Both the position numbers and the translations under genes were made by a program. A stretch of 64,000 nt of DNA from Chlorokybus atmophyticus. Its lineage: Eukaryota; Streptophyta; Chlorokybophyceae; Chlorokybales; Chlorokybaceae. Each line of letters opens with the position of its first letter. The stretch's first letter is position 1. Below the pieces are notes generated by a model that did not search any database, was not told the DNA's origin, and was given only the letters and a program-made list of their open reading frames with translations. The stretch covers positions 205,248 to 269,247 of the forward strand of contig RHPI01002069.1 of the NCBI GenBank assembly GCA_009103225.1. The letters run 5' to 3'. Positions 1 to 13,133 of this stretch are shown here, piece by piece.

Positions 1-2231
1 TCTCACCCCTCCCCCTCCCCCTCCCCAACACAACACTGGCGTGTGTAAAACACCCGGACAAGGAACAAGCACCCCCTTTAGTCCTAACAAGGTATGTTGA
101 CGTTATGATACAGAGAAGAATGCCATGCAATAACTGCATCAGACTCTGCGGCTAACTCTGCTGGCACACGTCGCAATCCATGTCACGGGCGCAGGTGAGA
201 ATTGGCTGCAATGCGTAAACTTTGGTCGGACTGCTGACGGTAAGTATGCGCTAGAGCTCAACACACTCTGTGTCGCTTGCGCCCCTTGAACGTAAGCTAT
301 ATTTGCAACACTAAGGGAAACACTAGCGGGGCGCTCTGTGCCCCCTGCTGGAGAACCGCATGCGATGCAACCAATGAAGAAAAGCGGCGGGGGAGTACCT
401 TGGTGGGTGGCGGGGGAGTTGATGCCGGGGCGGGCGCGGGAGAGGGAGTAGCAGGAGCAGAGGCAGCGGCCGGTGCGGCTTCGGTGCCCATTATGCTGCC
501 AGGTGCGTACCAGACAACGGCAGCAAGGCGTGCCGCCGCTAACAGCAGCAAGAGCGAGCCATTGCCTGCCACATGGGGGCACGTAAGGCTGTGTGCTCAA
601 GCACACGTCAACAAGCAACGGCCATGCCTCTAACGAGCACAACGACAGTCGCAACCCCATTCCCGCTGCCATAACATGCCGCCCAGACTGCCGCAGCAAG
701 GCGGCTAGGGCCTGAGATGAAGGCAAAACAGCTAAAAATTGCTACCTGCGCCTGCTCGTCAGCTCCAGAACAAAACCTCCAGACGCGCGAGCTGTTGACC
801 AATACCTCGCCACGAACAACACCACCACCGCTAGGCCCCGGCCGCCAGCAACGCCGCCGCCCCTCCTTGCCACGTGGCCACTAGAGCTACGCGCACGCGG
901 CGAGTAACCCGTAAAATATTTTTTGCCCGGCAATCCACAGTACAGCTGGACTGTGAGCGGCTAGGGTTTCGCCTGCTGACGCAGGCCCACCGCCCCGGAG
1001 GCACGCCACATAAGCGCCGTCATCACTAACCGCGCGTTCTTATGATCGCAACGAAGGCTTTAGCTAACTGATAAAGATGCCCACTCGGCAGCCTGGAACA
1101 GTGTCAAGGCTGTGCTACTGCAGTAAACATGGTTGGCGTACCGGTTAGCTATGGCGATGTGGCGGCCATGGCGCCCACAACCGTGCGCGGCGCACGCCAA
1201 AAAAGGGGGTTGGGGCAGCCGTCATAAATAACGTACTGCAACAATCTTGAGCCTCTCACGTTTGCCCTTACCACTCTACGTTGAGTTGTATGGGCGAACG
1301 TGTTTTGTGTTAAACCAATAACGTCTGTACAAACGTTATTGTGTTACAACACATAACATTGCGAAGGCGCACGCGAACGTTGTCGCGCTTGCTGTAAAGT
1401 GGGCCACAACATGACCAGTCGCGGCTTTCGACTCTTGACATCCAGCTGGACTTTGCGCGGCCGCGGGAGGTTGGTCCTACGTGGGCCGGGTGGGAGGTGA
1501 GCAGACTCGTAGCAGCGCTGCAGCAGCCCCAGTCGACGACGCGCCCTGCATTGTGTGCCCTACGCCCCTGTTCCCGTCCAGTACCGCGGGCCAGTGCTTA
1601 CCCGCGACCGTTCCAACGAGACCGTTCCACGGAATGGTACCGCAGGCACTCTGCTGCAGTTTCGGCCCCTGCTGCAACCGTTCCGACAACCGGCGCGCCT
1701 GCAACATTGCATTGCAAGTTGCAGACACTGCATTGCAGCCTGAACGCACACCAGCAGCCAGCATTGCAGCAATGCAGGCTGCAATTTGCAGCATTGGCAT
1801 TGCCAATTTGGCAATGCTGCACTGCCCTTTCATGAACCCGTGCCATTGGTGACTTATGTGTGTGTGGGGTCGGAGTGACAGAGCTGTTACCCGCGGCCGC
1901 TCGATGTCAGCAGCTCCTAGCTTCCCGCGGCTAGGGCCTATTGACCGACGGGTTAGGGGGTGGGGCTGCCTTCTTGCGGTGTGGCGCCGCCACAGTGGCG
2001 GCATACGCGAGCTGACTGGATCAGCTGATGTGTCGTGCGCGCCCACGCGCGTTGGTGCCTTCAACTGCTGCTGGCCGTCAGATCGAGAGTTGAAGCGCTA
2101 TCAGTTTATCCAGATCTACGGCTCTTTTCCCACGTGTCGTCGCAAAAATCACATAAATGCCAGCCGATCACGGTGGCGCGCCTCCACGTGCAAGCGGTCT
2201 AGCGGCTTGAGTCGAGCCTTGATGTCGCATG
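1..2231. other. No gene recognised; short-motif-rich DNA
   Basis: Open frames here overlap on both strands, are low in complexity (Ala/Pro/Gly runs) and resemble no family I know. From about 1680 to 1860 the DNA is a dense array of short GCAATGC/TTGCAG-type words, which creates the Cys/Ala/Gln-rich frames in that stretch. The first 30 bases are a C-rich (CCCCCT) tract. I cannot exclude an exon of a low-complexity gene around 300-570. Confidence 0.4.
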
Positions 2232-2958
2232 TAGGGTGACTTGCCCTACTTCGGACGACTTAATAAGGACGGGCCGTCGCTCGTGGCCCTGTTGTTCGTT
2301 TGGGGGAGATAGTGCGTTGGAAAGCTTTATGAACTCAGCTTTCCAACGCACTAACCGGCCTAGTTATAGGTTAACAAACGCGTTCACCACACCCTTTCAA
2401 AGCTGAGGGTGGTGAAAGTGCTGACAAAGTGAAAATGCTTAACTTCGGACGCGGGCAAATCAATCAAGCGGTAGCAGGGCGTTAGCCTTCCGCCATAACT
2501 TTTGCTATAGTTAACGAATTAGCAAGCCCTTTTGTGATGCTTGTTAATAACTGAGTATGCTAAGAGAGCATATTCAGCCGTTTATAAGCATTACACAGCC
2601 TCTCATAGTAGCGATTTTGCTACTGTGGCTTAGTCGGTTAAAGCCAGGTTCCACACCTTTTGCGGGCCGTTCATAGTCAATAAGGCGGTCACATACAACA
2701 AAGACCACCCCAAACGGCCGTCCCTAGCGCTATCCATGGCGGTTTCAAGTTAACATTCCTGATCAACGCACTCTAAGTAGAAGTTTAGCGTCGTTACTTA
2801 ACCAATCAAGCTGGAACTTGGTTGCTTAGACGCGTTAGACAAATAGCTACAAAATAAACCATCATTTGCTTTACTTGACTGCGAATTGATGAAATGCCGA
2901 TCAATGGTAATTTTGTCCAAGATTAGGCATTCGTCCGAAGTTAGGGCAGTTCACCCTA
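2232..2958. mobile_element. MITE-like element with TA target duplication
   Basis: Two inverted ends of about 26 bp match closely: GGGTGACTTGCCCTACTTCG going in from 2234, and its near-complement running out at 2931-2956 (GGGTGAACTGCCCTAACTTC on the minus strand). Both are bordered by TA (2232-2233 and 2957-2958), the target duplication of Tc1/mariner/pogo elements. The 720 bp between them has no transposase frame, so this would be a non-autonomous element mobilised in trans. Confidence 0.6.
2311..2352. repeat. Perfect 16-bp inverted repeat (hairpin)
   Basis: AGTGCGTTGGAAAGCT at 2311-2326 is followed after a 10-nt loop by its exact complement at 2337-2352. It lies inside the MITE near its left end. 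Confidence 0.8.
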
Positions 2959-5900
2959 GAGCGCGACACAACAGGCCTATATAAACTTCGTTGTTTGTCA
3001 CATTGACAATGCTTTCACATAGCAATTTACATGCAAAGCAGCATGACGCTTACCGGTAGTCCGGCGCTAAGTTATGGCCTTATCATGCGTTATCATTTAT
3101 GGGGCTCTCCCGCTTCATCATCATTCGTGCGGCTGGTGGTGTATTCATGTGAGTGTGGGCGCTTGGTGTGGGGCTGTAGTGATTGATGTACGTTCGGAAG
3201 TTGATGCTGCCGGACCTCCTCCACCAGCTATGCCTTACTCAAGTTCGATTACAAGTCCTTGTGTGTGCACAAGTGTGGTACGCTGCCGAGCAGGCAAATA
3301 ACTCTTAATACGTTACAGTATTCTTAATGGTTTCCTTTTCGAGGTGTACCCTGGTGAAATTTAGGTTCAATGCGCCCCAATGGCTCTAGCAAAACTTTTT
3401 TGTGTATCGTTTAATATATCCCTAAAAGCTCTACATTTAGAGTTGCCATTTTCACAGTTGGCAAGGCTTTGCAACAGCAAGTTTGCGTCGTGGTATTCGA
3501 GCTTACTTACTTTATACCGTCAACAATGTGTGCCAAAAAAATTGGCTTTAAGCGCTGCTATTTTTGGCGTGCCGACACGTGAAGCTTGACGATATTCGCA
3601 ATAGCTCTTGACTTTTGTGGAGATGCACAAGCGCTAGCACGATATGATTCGCACCCGTTCTGCTGGTTTGAGGCGTCGCCTTAGATTAACTCCGGTTTTG
3701 CGCGCATTGAACGAACCAACAACCAGCTTGACTTTCGTGATGTTTGAGCAAACTTAATAGCGTTTATTGACCTTGCGGCGCTTGCAAGGCTTTGCAATGC
3801 TGTTATCAACACACTGTGATGAAGCGTGACGTTGCGATCAGGTGCTTATTTTATGCAGGGTTGTATTGTGGCCTGCATGCGACACCTATAATCTATAGGC
3901 ATGTACATGATAATACATAACGACCCAATGGCAAGGGGCTGAACCTAAAGCCTTAACGCAAGATAAATGTACATAAAAATTCACCCCTACCCCTACCCGC
4001 AGCACGGCAAGGGTGAACACGATGGCCAAGGAGGAACACTAAAGTGTCATCTTGATCTAGCCAGCGAAAAAACGTGGAGATATACGAAGCCGACAACCAT
4101 CGTGGAGCACGGCCACATACTGTACAGAGGAGCCAAGTCCTTTTAGCAGCCCGAGAGCAACTGCCCAGTGCTCAGATGGTTCCGCATACATCTTGTCGAG
4201 ATTCAAGAAGTAGACCACAGCAAGGAACGCCGTCGTTATCGCTCAGTACCAGGCACCCAGCAATGCAATGGGGATCGGGCGCAATAGACTGCTTCACTTC
4301 ACGAAAGCTATGTTGCTTCTGCATGAGCTGCGTAGATGAGGACTACCGTCACTGCCTCAACAAGTCGCATGTGCCACATTGGCAGCAGCAAAAGCTCATC
4401 GCTAGCGAAGAGGATGCTGAGAACCTCGAGCAAGACGTAAGCACCCTCATTTGACTGATGCTTATGTACTTGTAATCTCAAAGTTTAAATCTATGCCGTT
4501 TGCAGCTCCTGCTAACCAATCAACAAGCACTGGCCCTTTGTATTCGAGTTGGAGAGACTTTGATAGTTGCTGCGGACAAGGTCCCAAGCAAGTACGACGA
4601 TTCGGCACCTTACTGAGTTTTGCGGTGCACGAAGCTAGCCATTAAAAGCAAATCCTCAGCGATGCGCTCTGATGTTCACGGCGTCAGTATACCTGCAAAT
4701 ATTTTGTACATTACAGGCGCATATTATTGCAAAATCGACGACTCCATTGTGTGACCGCAGAGGAGTACCCAAGGAGGTACCTATGCTTTTACCGCCACCC
4801 TCACAAAATTGCCAGCATATCAATTAACTTGTTTAGGTGCGTGGAGCGGTTTCCAATCGACCGAGAGAACCAAGCCTAGCGAGCAGAGTGAAGCAGCTCA
4901 TTGAGAACACTTGAGACAAAGTAAAAGAATTAGCATTTGTTATCCCGGACAAGTATCACGAGATGATCTTGGACGTGTTGTAGAGTACTGTGGGAGAGCA
5001 CTGTGATACAGTACTGTAAGATACTCGTCTTAACTTGTGTTGTTTTTGGGTGGCTATCACAATGAGCGATTGTACTCTACAAGTAACAATGTGTTGATAG
5101 AGTAATGCCAGCAGATTTGCTGCTCATGTTTAAATAGACTTGAACTTATGTTTGTTCTACAGCAGAGTATGTCAGTTGGCCGAGGTTTGCCAACATGGCA
5201 GATTTACTGTTGGCAGAAAAGCATGCTTTTTTATGCCAACTGTGGCTAGCCGTTAGCAAACCTTTATCAACAGCTTGCAACTGCACATGCTCCAAGCTCA
5301 GCAACGGGCAAGCAACAATTGTTGGCAATATCGAGCTTATATGGTGTTTTTAAAACAACATCCGTGTTCACGTTTTGTCCCCTCTAATCGTGCGACGCCA
5401 TACCCCTTGCGCTTTGGTTTAGCCAGCAAGGGTGGTGAGTGTCTCCACCAATTGTGCCTCATTCAGACCCTAGTGTAATTACACTATGCCAAGGCGGCCA
5501 ACCACCTCGCGGTAAGTGTCCATAAACTTACCTATCCTACGCTCACACCAATCATCTTTAACGGTTCATTACCTTTAAATGCGAGCAACACATCAGATCA
5601 TGCTTAAAAACCATAATTGCATTGTTATGTAAAGCCACATAAACTCAAGAGCATATAGTGCGCAATATCAACAATGATATTAAAAATAGCAACATTTGTA
5701 CGTTTCGAAAGTTTTGCGGAAGTTTGTTGAATCTTTGGATGCTGAATCAAGCACCACTTGTAAAAATTCAACACTTACTAAAATTAAACATATTGCTGAA
5801 ACATTTAACAACAACACTGAATTGCTAAACAACGGTTTGTACATGCATTTAACAGTTATGTTAAACAGTTCAACATTAACATGTTCAACGTGAGCCACGG

Positions 5901-7640
5901 TGTATTGAACACCATTGTTGAAGTCTTAACACTCAACTTCACTGTCGTAACATTAGGCACTAATGTTCACATGCTCAACATAACTCATCTTTGGTGGACG
6001 GTCCAAAAAGACGCAATTGCGCACCGTGGGCGGGCAGGGGGGGGGCGCTAAATGCCTTCATGCCGTGCATATGCTAGGCATGCGGTCATGACATGAATGC
6101 CACACAGACTTTATGATTAAAACATATAATAATCATTATAATTCACAGTGGGCGATCAAGCGTCATCACCTCAGTTATATGACATATGACGTAATTGATG
6201 ATGCTCCGCTATAAGGGGCTAGGATAAATAGAGCGAACTTCGTAGTGCACCTCAACCTCGTGTAAGTTACTTAATGTGCGCTGTAAGGCACATCTTAACT
6301 GTGCAAGTAGCTTTAAGTTTTGTGGGTAGCTAAAGCTCATTAAGAACTGTTTAGTAATTGTAAAAACGCCTTGGTTTACTATATATTGCGCTAATAACGT
6401 ATCCTTGTAATGTGTATTATGAATCACTCTTAAACCCAAGTTATACGAAACTTGATTTCGTTATACTGCTTTTGCATATCTTCACCACAACGAGTGAGGT
6501 AAAGCGTGTCTAAAAGCTATAATGTGTACAATAAAATTTTAAAATTTCATGGCATTTGCCGCGGCAGGCTATAAGTTATTGTTGTTGTTCTTATTAATTC
6601 TCCCCTATAGCTATAGCGCCCACATTGAAGGCCATGGGCACCATAACACTGTCATCGCTATACTTGGTTTCAGCGGCCAAAAGGTTGGTGACGACCTTAG
6701 TGTTATTGTGTAAGACCATTGCTGGTCATACTGCTGATGAAAACATCAATTCCTACTTTGCAATGGCCGGCAATTAGCGCCAATAATGGCTATGTTATCA
6801 CGAATTTAGGGCAAACTGCGTTTCATGGTTTAGCCTTAAGGACCCAACTTTGAGCGCTACCGACAACACGTCGCTGGTCCATGATCAATAACACAATACC
6901 GTTGTGTAGAGAACATTTTTAGCTAGGGTAAGTGTCATTAACTTCGGATAGTATCTTAAAATCGGACTTAGCGCTGGGTCACTTGGGATGCTGTGGAACT
7001 TGCATTTGGCGGCCAAATGAGGTGGTTGTTGTTTTGTCGTGTAGGTATAAGCTAATGTCGTGCCTGCACCAAGTCACAACCTTATTGGATTAAAGATGGC
7101 GCGAAGGCAATCAGTCAAGTATCTAAATTCATGTGTTGCAGCACTAGTTATTTGACTTTGAAGTCTTAAGGATAGGCCTGGACTTGGCCAATGGGGGCGC
7201 TTGATAGCTCTACATTTGGCCCTTGTTTTCTAGTTAACGACCCTAAGAGGGTTTGTTCAACAGCCTTGTCATTTGAAAGTTGTGGCGGGGAATGTGCAAG
7301 TGTGAAAAGTGGCAATTTTGCGCAATTGCAATTTTTGGCCGCGGGGGTTGCGTGGGTTCAGTGTGTTGGCGTGGGTGGAGTGGTTGGTTGGCGGTGGCGG
7401 TGTGCAAGTGTTAAGGAATGCGAGTGGGTTGCATAGGGGGGTGGGCTGTGGACACATACGGTGGGGGAGCATAACGTATACCATATGTGACATGGTGAAG
7501 GGGCACACCAGGCGAGCATGCAAGTCAAGGCACACCAGACTGCACACAAGAAGATGAGGTGAGACCTTGTGTGCAGTGCAAGGCATGTTGCCTAGCCTAG
7601 TACAAGGGTTGTTGCTATAAGTGCACCTCTATCGCTATGT
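2959..7640. other. No gene recognised; decayed or intergenic DNA
   Basis: No frame has a recognisable domain. Short stretches read like decayed coding sequence (about 4090-4250 and 4880-5010, each broken by stops). A tract at about 5690-5990 is built from repeated TTCAACA/TGTTAA words. Around 3985-4000 there is a short CCCCTACCCCTACCC run. Confidence 0.4.
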
Positions 7641-7655
7641 GCCTGACTATGCTGT

Positions 7656-8582
7656 ATGATACAGGAGACAACGCCTACGCAGGGCAGCAAGCGAGCATGT
7701 GACACACCCTCTGCCTCTCGCCCATATAAGAGGGCGAGGGGCCGCAGCAAGGCTTCTCTACGAAGCTGTTTGGGCACCATTAGGCGCAAGGGCATGCACT
7801 ATGTCAATTATGGCGCAAGGAGTCAGGGCCGGGGTCATCTGCTGAAGATGGCAGTGGCTGTTGATGATGTCTAGGCTGGCATGAGCTTTAGGATATCTGC
7901 TGCTGTCCATGGTGTTGCCAAGTCCACCCTGTATGACTATGTGCACTACCCTGATAAGCTGCAGCTTCCCATTCCTATGGGGCGTCCACCTGTGATGACT
8001 GTGGCCGAGGAGAGGGACTTGGTCGAGTGGATCAACTGGTGTGCTAAAAACAATCATGCTGTCGCCCGCCCAGCGCTGTTTCAGAAGGTGAAGTCAGCAT
8101 GTGCACATGTACGTGTTTGCATAATGTGTTTGCAGAGACTCACCCTTGTGTTGGATGGTGCAGGTGGTCAGCATGCTCAAGGGTGATCCTAAAGAGCGTC
8201 TCAAGAGGTTTGGCATCAGTGGGTGTCCTGGCTACAAGTGGCTGCGCTTGCTCATGACCCGCCACCAGTTGGCATTGCGATTTGCAGAGGGTCTTGATAG
8301 AAGGCGGTGGCAAGCGTGCAACCGGGAAAATGTGGAGGGCTTTTTCGACTTGTACTTGAAAACTCTGGAGGAGCTTGGCATCGATGAACCAACACACACC
8401 TTCAATGCAGACAAACTGGCTTTGAGCCGAACAACCTAGGTATGTCCCTTGCACACATATAGCAGATGTTAGTGGCAATGTGAGCTCATGCTGTCTAAGT
8501 GTATGCAGGCACGGTGAAAGTGATCTGCAAGAAGGGGTACAAAAACCCCTACTACAACCAAGTTGGCAGCCGCGATCACGTG
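7656..8582 (+). pseudogene. pogo/Tc1-type (DDE_1) transposase, 5' half, broken
   Basis: This is the DNA-binding half of a pogo-like transposase. Around 7850-7950 there is a Psq-type helix-turn-helix (core SFRISAAVHGVAKSTLYDYV), followed at about 7975-8095 by a CENP-B-type domain (GRPPVMTVAEERDLVEWI). Two introns are visible, 8109-8163 and 8440-8508, both GT-AG. Around 8400-8440 lies the conserved FNADK segment that carries the first catalytic Asp. Damage includes an in-frame TAG at 7873 just before the helix-turn-helix and a one-base loss near 8412-8416 that shifts the frame after FNADK. The coding sense resumes at 16187, beyond an inserted gypsy element, so this is one gene split by a nested insertion. 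Confidence 0.75.
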
Positions 8583-9106
8583 TGTAACGGGAGCAATAAT
8601 ATTGGGGACATTATTGCGACCTAAATTAGCTACATAAGCTTTATTTGTGTTAATAAGTATAGTTATTTACTTATTTACACCTCTTTTTTACGATTCCTCG
8701 CGTATATCCAATTATAATATTTGATATAAGTCCCAACGGGTGTTGGACCGCCTATTCAAGCCTATTTAAGGTCAAATATTATGCATGCGACCACTATAGC
8801 CAGTTATCGCGATAGGTACCTTATCGTTAGGTCCCTTATCGTTAGGTATTTGAGCTTTGATTGGCTCACGCCAGATTTTCAACGGTTACCCTATCTGTAA
8901 GGTTGATATTTGGTGTTGAGTTTGATATCGAGACACATATATGTGATAAACTCTTGATATAAAAGGTCCCATCAACTGATGGGACGTCATTCAGTCTGCT
9001 GCCACAGCGTCATGCTGCCGGCGGCTTGACAGGCTTGTTGCAAGCGGTGTGGGTGCTGGGGTAGAGGATTGAAGGGTTGTCGGCGGCGACGCCGGCATCT
9101 GTTACA
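8583..9106 (+). repeat. 5' LTR of element A
   Basis: Begins TGTAACGGGAGC and ends GTTACA. It contains repeated GGTACCTTATCG-type words (8812-8850), a TATA box TATAAAAGG at 8958-8966, and immediately after it a short palindrome GGTCCCATCA/TGATGGGAC that would sit at the transcript start. The direct-repeat partner is 15675-16181. Confidence 0.9.
8958..8966 (+). promoter_or_regulatory. LTR TATA box of element A
   Basis: TATAAAAGG, followed by a 9-bp inverted repeat. The same arrangement occurs in the LTR of element B (40481-40489, minus), which supports it as the pol II promoter of this family. Confidence 0.6.
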
Positions 9107-9107
9107 T

Positions 9108-9121
9108 TGGTATTCAGAAGC
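9108..9121 (+). other. Primer-binding site of element A (iMet tRNA type)
   Basis: TGGTATTCAGAAGC directly after the 5' LTR resembles the usual TGGTATCAGAGC complement of initiator tRNA-Met. Confidence 0.65.
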
Positions 9122-9992
9122 TGGTGGGTGAGTACTTATTGGCGGCGGCACCCTGCTTTGCATCAATCGCAAGCGGCGACAGCTACCTCACCATTCGTCC
9201 ACGCCACTAGCCTTTCAGGTTTGCTTCCCTGCGTCACCTCTACATCGAGCAGTATCCGATACAGCCGCCGACGTAAGAGGTGCACTGTCATTTAGCGAGT
9301 TGTCCGTAACTTGCCCCGTGCTTACATGTGCTTGCCAGGGCGTGCGTGTGCATGTGCTTGTCAGTGTATATTCACTGCTTGTCATGCCACCGCACTGTCA
9401 TTGACTGTCGCTGCTTGTCAGTGCTTGCCAGTACATGTGTGTGGGCTTGCTAGTGCACTTCATCACTGCTTGTTTCACCGTGATTGCATTGTCCTTGAAT
9501 TGCACGCAGTGATTGTTGCACAGTCATTGCAGTGCATAATCAGTGATTGCTGATCATTGCTTTGTCATTGCCAAGCACTGCTTGCTGCTGCGACTTACCT
9601 GTTTGGGCAACACGCCCGTCCGTAAATCCACCTCGGGGTTGTTTCTAAACCCTCCCCCTCTGGCTTCTTGCCTGGAGACTGGGACTTGGTTTGGGACAGT
9701 TGGAGGGACGAACCAGGACATCTGTCCCCTAACCCGAGTAGTCCCAACAACTCCCTCTCTGCCTCAGTGCTGAAAATTGAGATTGTGTTTAGGACTATCT
9801 TGGGGTTAAGCCCTTATCGTCCCATTTAGACTTGTTCAGTTTAGTGACATTTCAGATTTATCTATTCTTCTTTCGGGACTAATTTGGACTCTGTTTGGGA
9901 CTCAAGCCAACTTACAACCATTCCGACCGTTTTATTGAGCCAGTTCCATTGCTGAGATTCTCACTACCCCATTTTGCCTGTTGTGCAGACAA

Positions 9993-11153
9993 ATGGACGA
10001 GCACTTGGTGCCCACATCAAAGGGGGAAAGTTTGGAAAAGGGGCAACCATCTCGTAAGGAGGAATTTCCTTCCATGGAAGATGTCCCAAACCCGGATGAT
10101 TTACCGGATAAATCTCAAGCGGGTAAAACCGTGGACTATTTAGTGGAGCCTGATGGCCCACCTCCACCGCCATCTCCTGAAATTTCCGTTCACATCACGA
10201 AGCAGAATTGGATGGACCATTTCCTTGGCACCTATGATGAGGATTCTCGTGAGGCCATTGTCCCACTCATTAACTTCCTCTATTAAATATTGCAGCAACA
10301 ATCTCAAAGCTCACCACGTTTATGGGGCGGGATTGGGAGACACACATGATTGAAGGCAAATGTGTTTTGAATATGCTCGAGCGCCTTCAACGTGATGGCA
10401 GTGGACCGCCTGTTCAGGCTCTCGCTCGACCTTTCTGAGTTTGCTCCCAAAAAGCAAACAGCCATTTTCGACTGGCTTGTGAAGCTTAGACACTACTGTC
10501 AACTCCCTTCGCATTTCTGAGGAGAAAAAGTTGCATGTTGTTGAGTTGCTGATTCCGGATGATGCTCTCTTAGAGTGGCATCGCCGTAAGCAACGTGACG
10601 CGAACCTCGGGCGGGAAGTAAGCCAGTTGTGCGCTTTCATGGAACAGCGCTATGGTGGTACCGACCCTGCTCAGCAAGCTCGCAATCAACTCTACAACCT
10701 GCGACAGAATGGTCGTGCAATTCAACAATGCATTCAGGAGATCAATTCTGTGTCAGCAAAATCAATGCTGGTCGTTTGCCTATCAGTGATGCTGATTAAT
10801 TGGACATGTTCAGGCGTGGCTTGGATCAACAGCTGCTTACGCATGTTGTCATCAACACATCCACCCAGGCGGAGTGGCGTGCTGAAGAGCTACCTATGCT
10901 CATCACAATGGTGACAGCTAATAACAATGCCGTACGTTCAGCTGCAAAGCCTGCTGTGCCATCAGCAGCTCCCGAGCGTCCTTCACCTGACAGCAAGCCT
11001 CATTTTGCAAAGCAGGTGAAGACAGTAGTAGCTGGATTTGCTGCTCCTTCCTCCGCTGTAAAGCCGGCCCTGGTGTGCTCGGGTCACACTGAGGGTACCT
11101 GCTATGCGAAGAAGAACAAGCAAGCCAAGCAGCAAAAGAAGGACAGCAAATAG
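9993..11153 (+). pseudogene. Gag remnant of element A
   Basis: Starts at ATG 9993 and matches the Gag of element B along its length: the acidic N-terminus (VPTSKGES, EEFPSMEDVPNPDD), the capsid-like centre (YGGTDPAQQARNQLYNLRQNGR) and the Lys-rich C-terminus. The frame is broken after about 97 codons by a stop at 10284-10286, and again before 10531 and near 10790. The zinc knuckle has lost its first Cys (only CSGHTEGTC remains). The last frame ends in TAG at 11151-11153, and the pol frame continues without shift after it, as in elements B and C. Confidence 0.8.
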
Positions 11154-13133
11154 GAACTGTCCGTGATTGGTAGCATGTTGCAGAGGGATACATTAACCTC
11201 TGTACTTTTTGATAAAGTTTCTGCTTTGTGTGCTATTTCAGATGTGTGAACTGATGTAAACAACCCCGTTGTTTCTAACACGAGTGGTTGTATTCTCATA
11301 AACGTGCCATTTTTAAATTGTTGTTTGCAATCAAACAATTTCACGAATTGCAATCGCAACATTCCCTTACTGCATGCGTTGTGGTACCCTCGGTATATTG
11401 GCCCATGGTCTAAACACTTAAAGGGGGAGAGGTGATTGCTCAACTCATACAAAACGAATCAAGAACATTACCACTTCAGGTGAATTTTATTAAAACCGCA
11501 ACCAATCACGGCATTTCAACATTGGCAACTTTTGACGGTAGATCAATACCACTTACGTGGCGTTTTGAGAGTCAGTTTATGGGTGCCTCGTGCACATCAT
11601 TAATTGACACAGGTGCAAACCACAATTTTGTGGAACACGCTTGGGTGAAAAGAAATAGCATCGCATTCACACCGGTTGCATTGTATGTACGAGCAGCTGG
11701 TTCTACTCTTAATGCTTTATGAGAAGTGAAAGGACGCTTTGTTATTGCCGGTTGTAAAACACATACCACATTTATTGTGGTGCACATTGGAATTCCTGGT
11801 GTTGACTTTGTGTTAGGTGAACCGTGGCAAACCGAAGCGGGTATGCTATTTGATGCTCAAAATGGCACGTGCGCTTTGAGGAGGGGAAAACGCTCTTTTC
11901 CTTAAAAGTGGCACATGTGGTACATGATAACAAGCATACTCCACTCCTCTCAGCTATGCAACTTACGCGTTGCATGCGCAAACGAGAGGAAGTGTACTTG
12001 TTGCACTTACACGAGGTAACAACACCTGAAAACGATGGTGTATAAGACCCCGTTGTGCAATCACTTACAAAGCAGTATGCTAATGTTTTTCAGGAAGAAC
12101 TCCCTAAGCTTCCTCCTGATAGAAACATTCACCACACCATCCCACTCGAAGAGGGAGATAAGCCACCATGGCGGCCTATTTATAGTCCCTTAGAGCATGC
12201 GGAAATTGGAAAGCAGCTAAAAGAGTTGCTCGATAAAGGTTTAATAACCAAGAGTATCTCCCCATTTGGAGCACCTATTCTAATTGTGCCCAAAGAGAAT
12301 GGCAAGCGCATGTGTGTGGATTATCGGGCATTAAATAAAGTGACTGTAAAAAATAGATCCCCTTTGCCCAGAATTAATGATTTGTTTGATAAGTTGTCAG
12401 GTGCAACAGTGTTTAGCACACTGGATCTGACAAGTGGTTATCATCAAATTAGGATTCATTCTAAGGATGTACAAAAGACAGCTTTTCGTACACCTATGGG
12501 GCACTTTGAGTATAAAGTGTTGCATTTTGGGTTGACGAACGCACCCGCAACGTTTCAGGCAGCTATGAACGCTGTGTTTGTGGATGAGCTATATACCTTT
12601 GTGCTAGTATATCTGGATGATATTATTGTGTTTATCAATACCCGGGAGGAACACCACAAGCATTTGCAAACGGTGTTGTCAAAATTGCGAAAACACAAAT
12701 TCTATGCCAACTTGTCCAAATGCAACTTTGCACAAGAAGAACTTCCCTTTCTGGGACGCGTGATTGGTAAAGACGGGTTAAAACCTGATCCCCACAAGGT
12801 GTCGGCAGTCAAAGATTGGCCACCACCAAAAGATGTGCATCAATTACGAGCCTTTTTAGGCTTGGCCAATTACTTCCGCAAGTTCATGCAAGGGTATTCG
12901 ATTATGGCCAATGCATTAATAACTTTACTTCGTAAAGATGTCAAGTTTGGGTGGACAGAAGCACATGAGAAAGCCTTCTCATGCATTAAAAATGCATTGA
13001 CAAAGGCACCGTGTTAGCTTTTCCGGATCACACCAAACCTTTTGTGGTGGTCAGTGATGCATCCACTATAGGATGTGGTGCCGTGTTGCTTCAAGGCGAC
13101 AAGCCGTGTGCCTATGAAAGCTGAAAATTCAAC
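11154..13133 (+). pseudogene. Pol remnant of element A: protease, RT, start of RNase H
   Basis: After the UAG the same frame reads on as ELSVIGSML, matching element B. The aspartic protease motif LIDTGANHNFVEHAWV lies at about 11600-11650. The RT runs in one open frame 12055-13017 with DYRALN, LDLTSGYHQI and the catalytic YLDDIIVF (about 12607-12632), but lacks a few codons compared with B (for example before SPLEH) and ends in a frameshift at about 13010. RNase H (VSDAS, then stops) follows and is fragmented. It cannot produce a working polyprotein. Confidence 0.85.

Noticed and set aside
1477-2239. Overlapping frames of 80-195 codons on both strands
   Set aside because: Cys/Ala/Gln-rich frames produced by GCAATGC word repeats; no domain and no splice pattern.
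3980-4005. Telomere-like CCCCTACCCCTACCC
   Set aside because: Too short and not the TTTTAGGG or TTTAGGG repeat of green algae.
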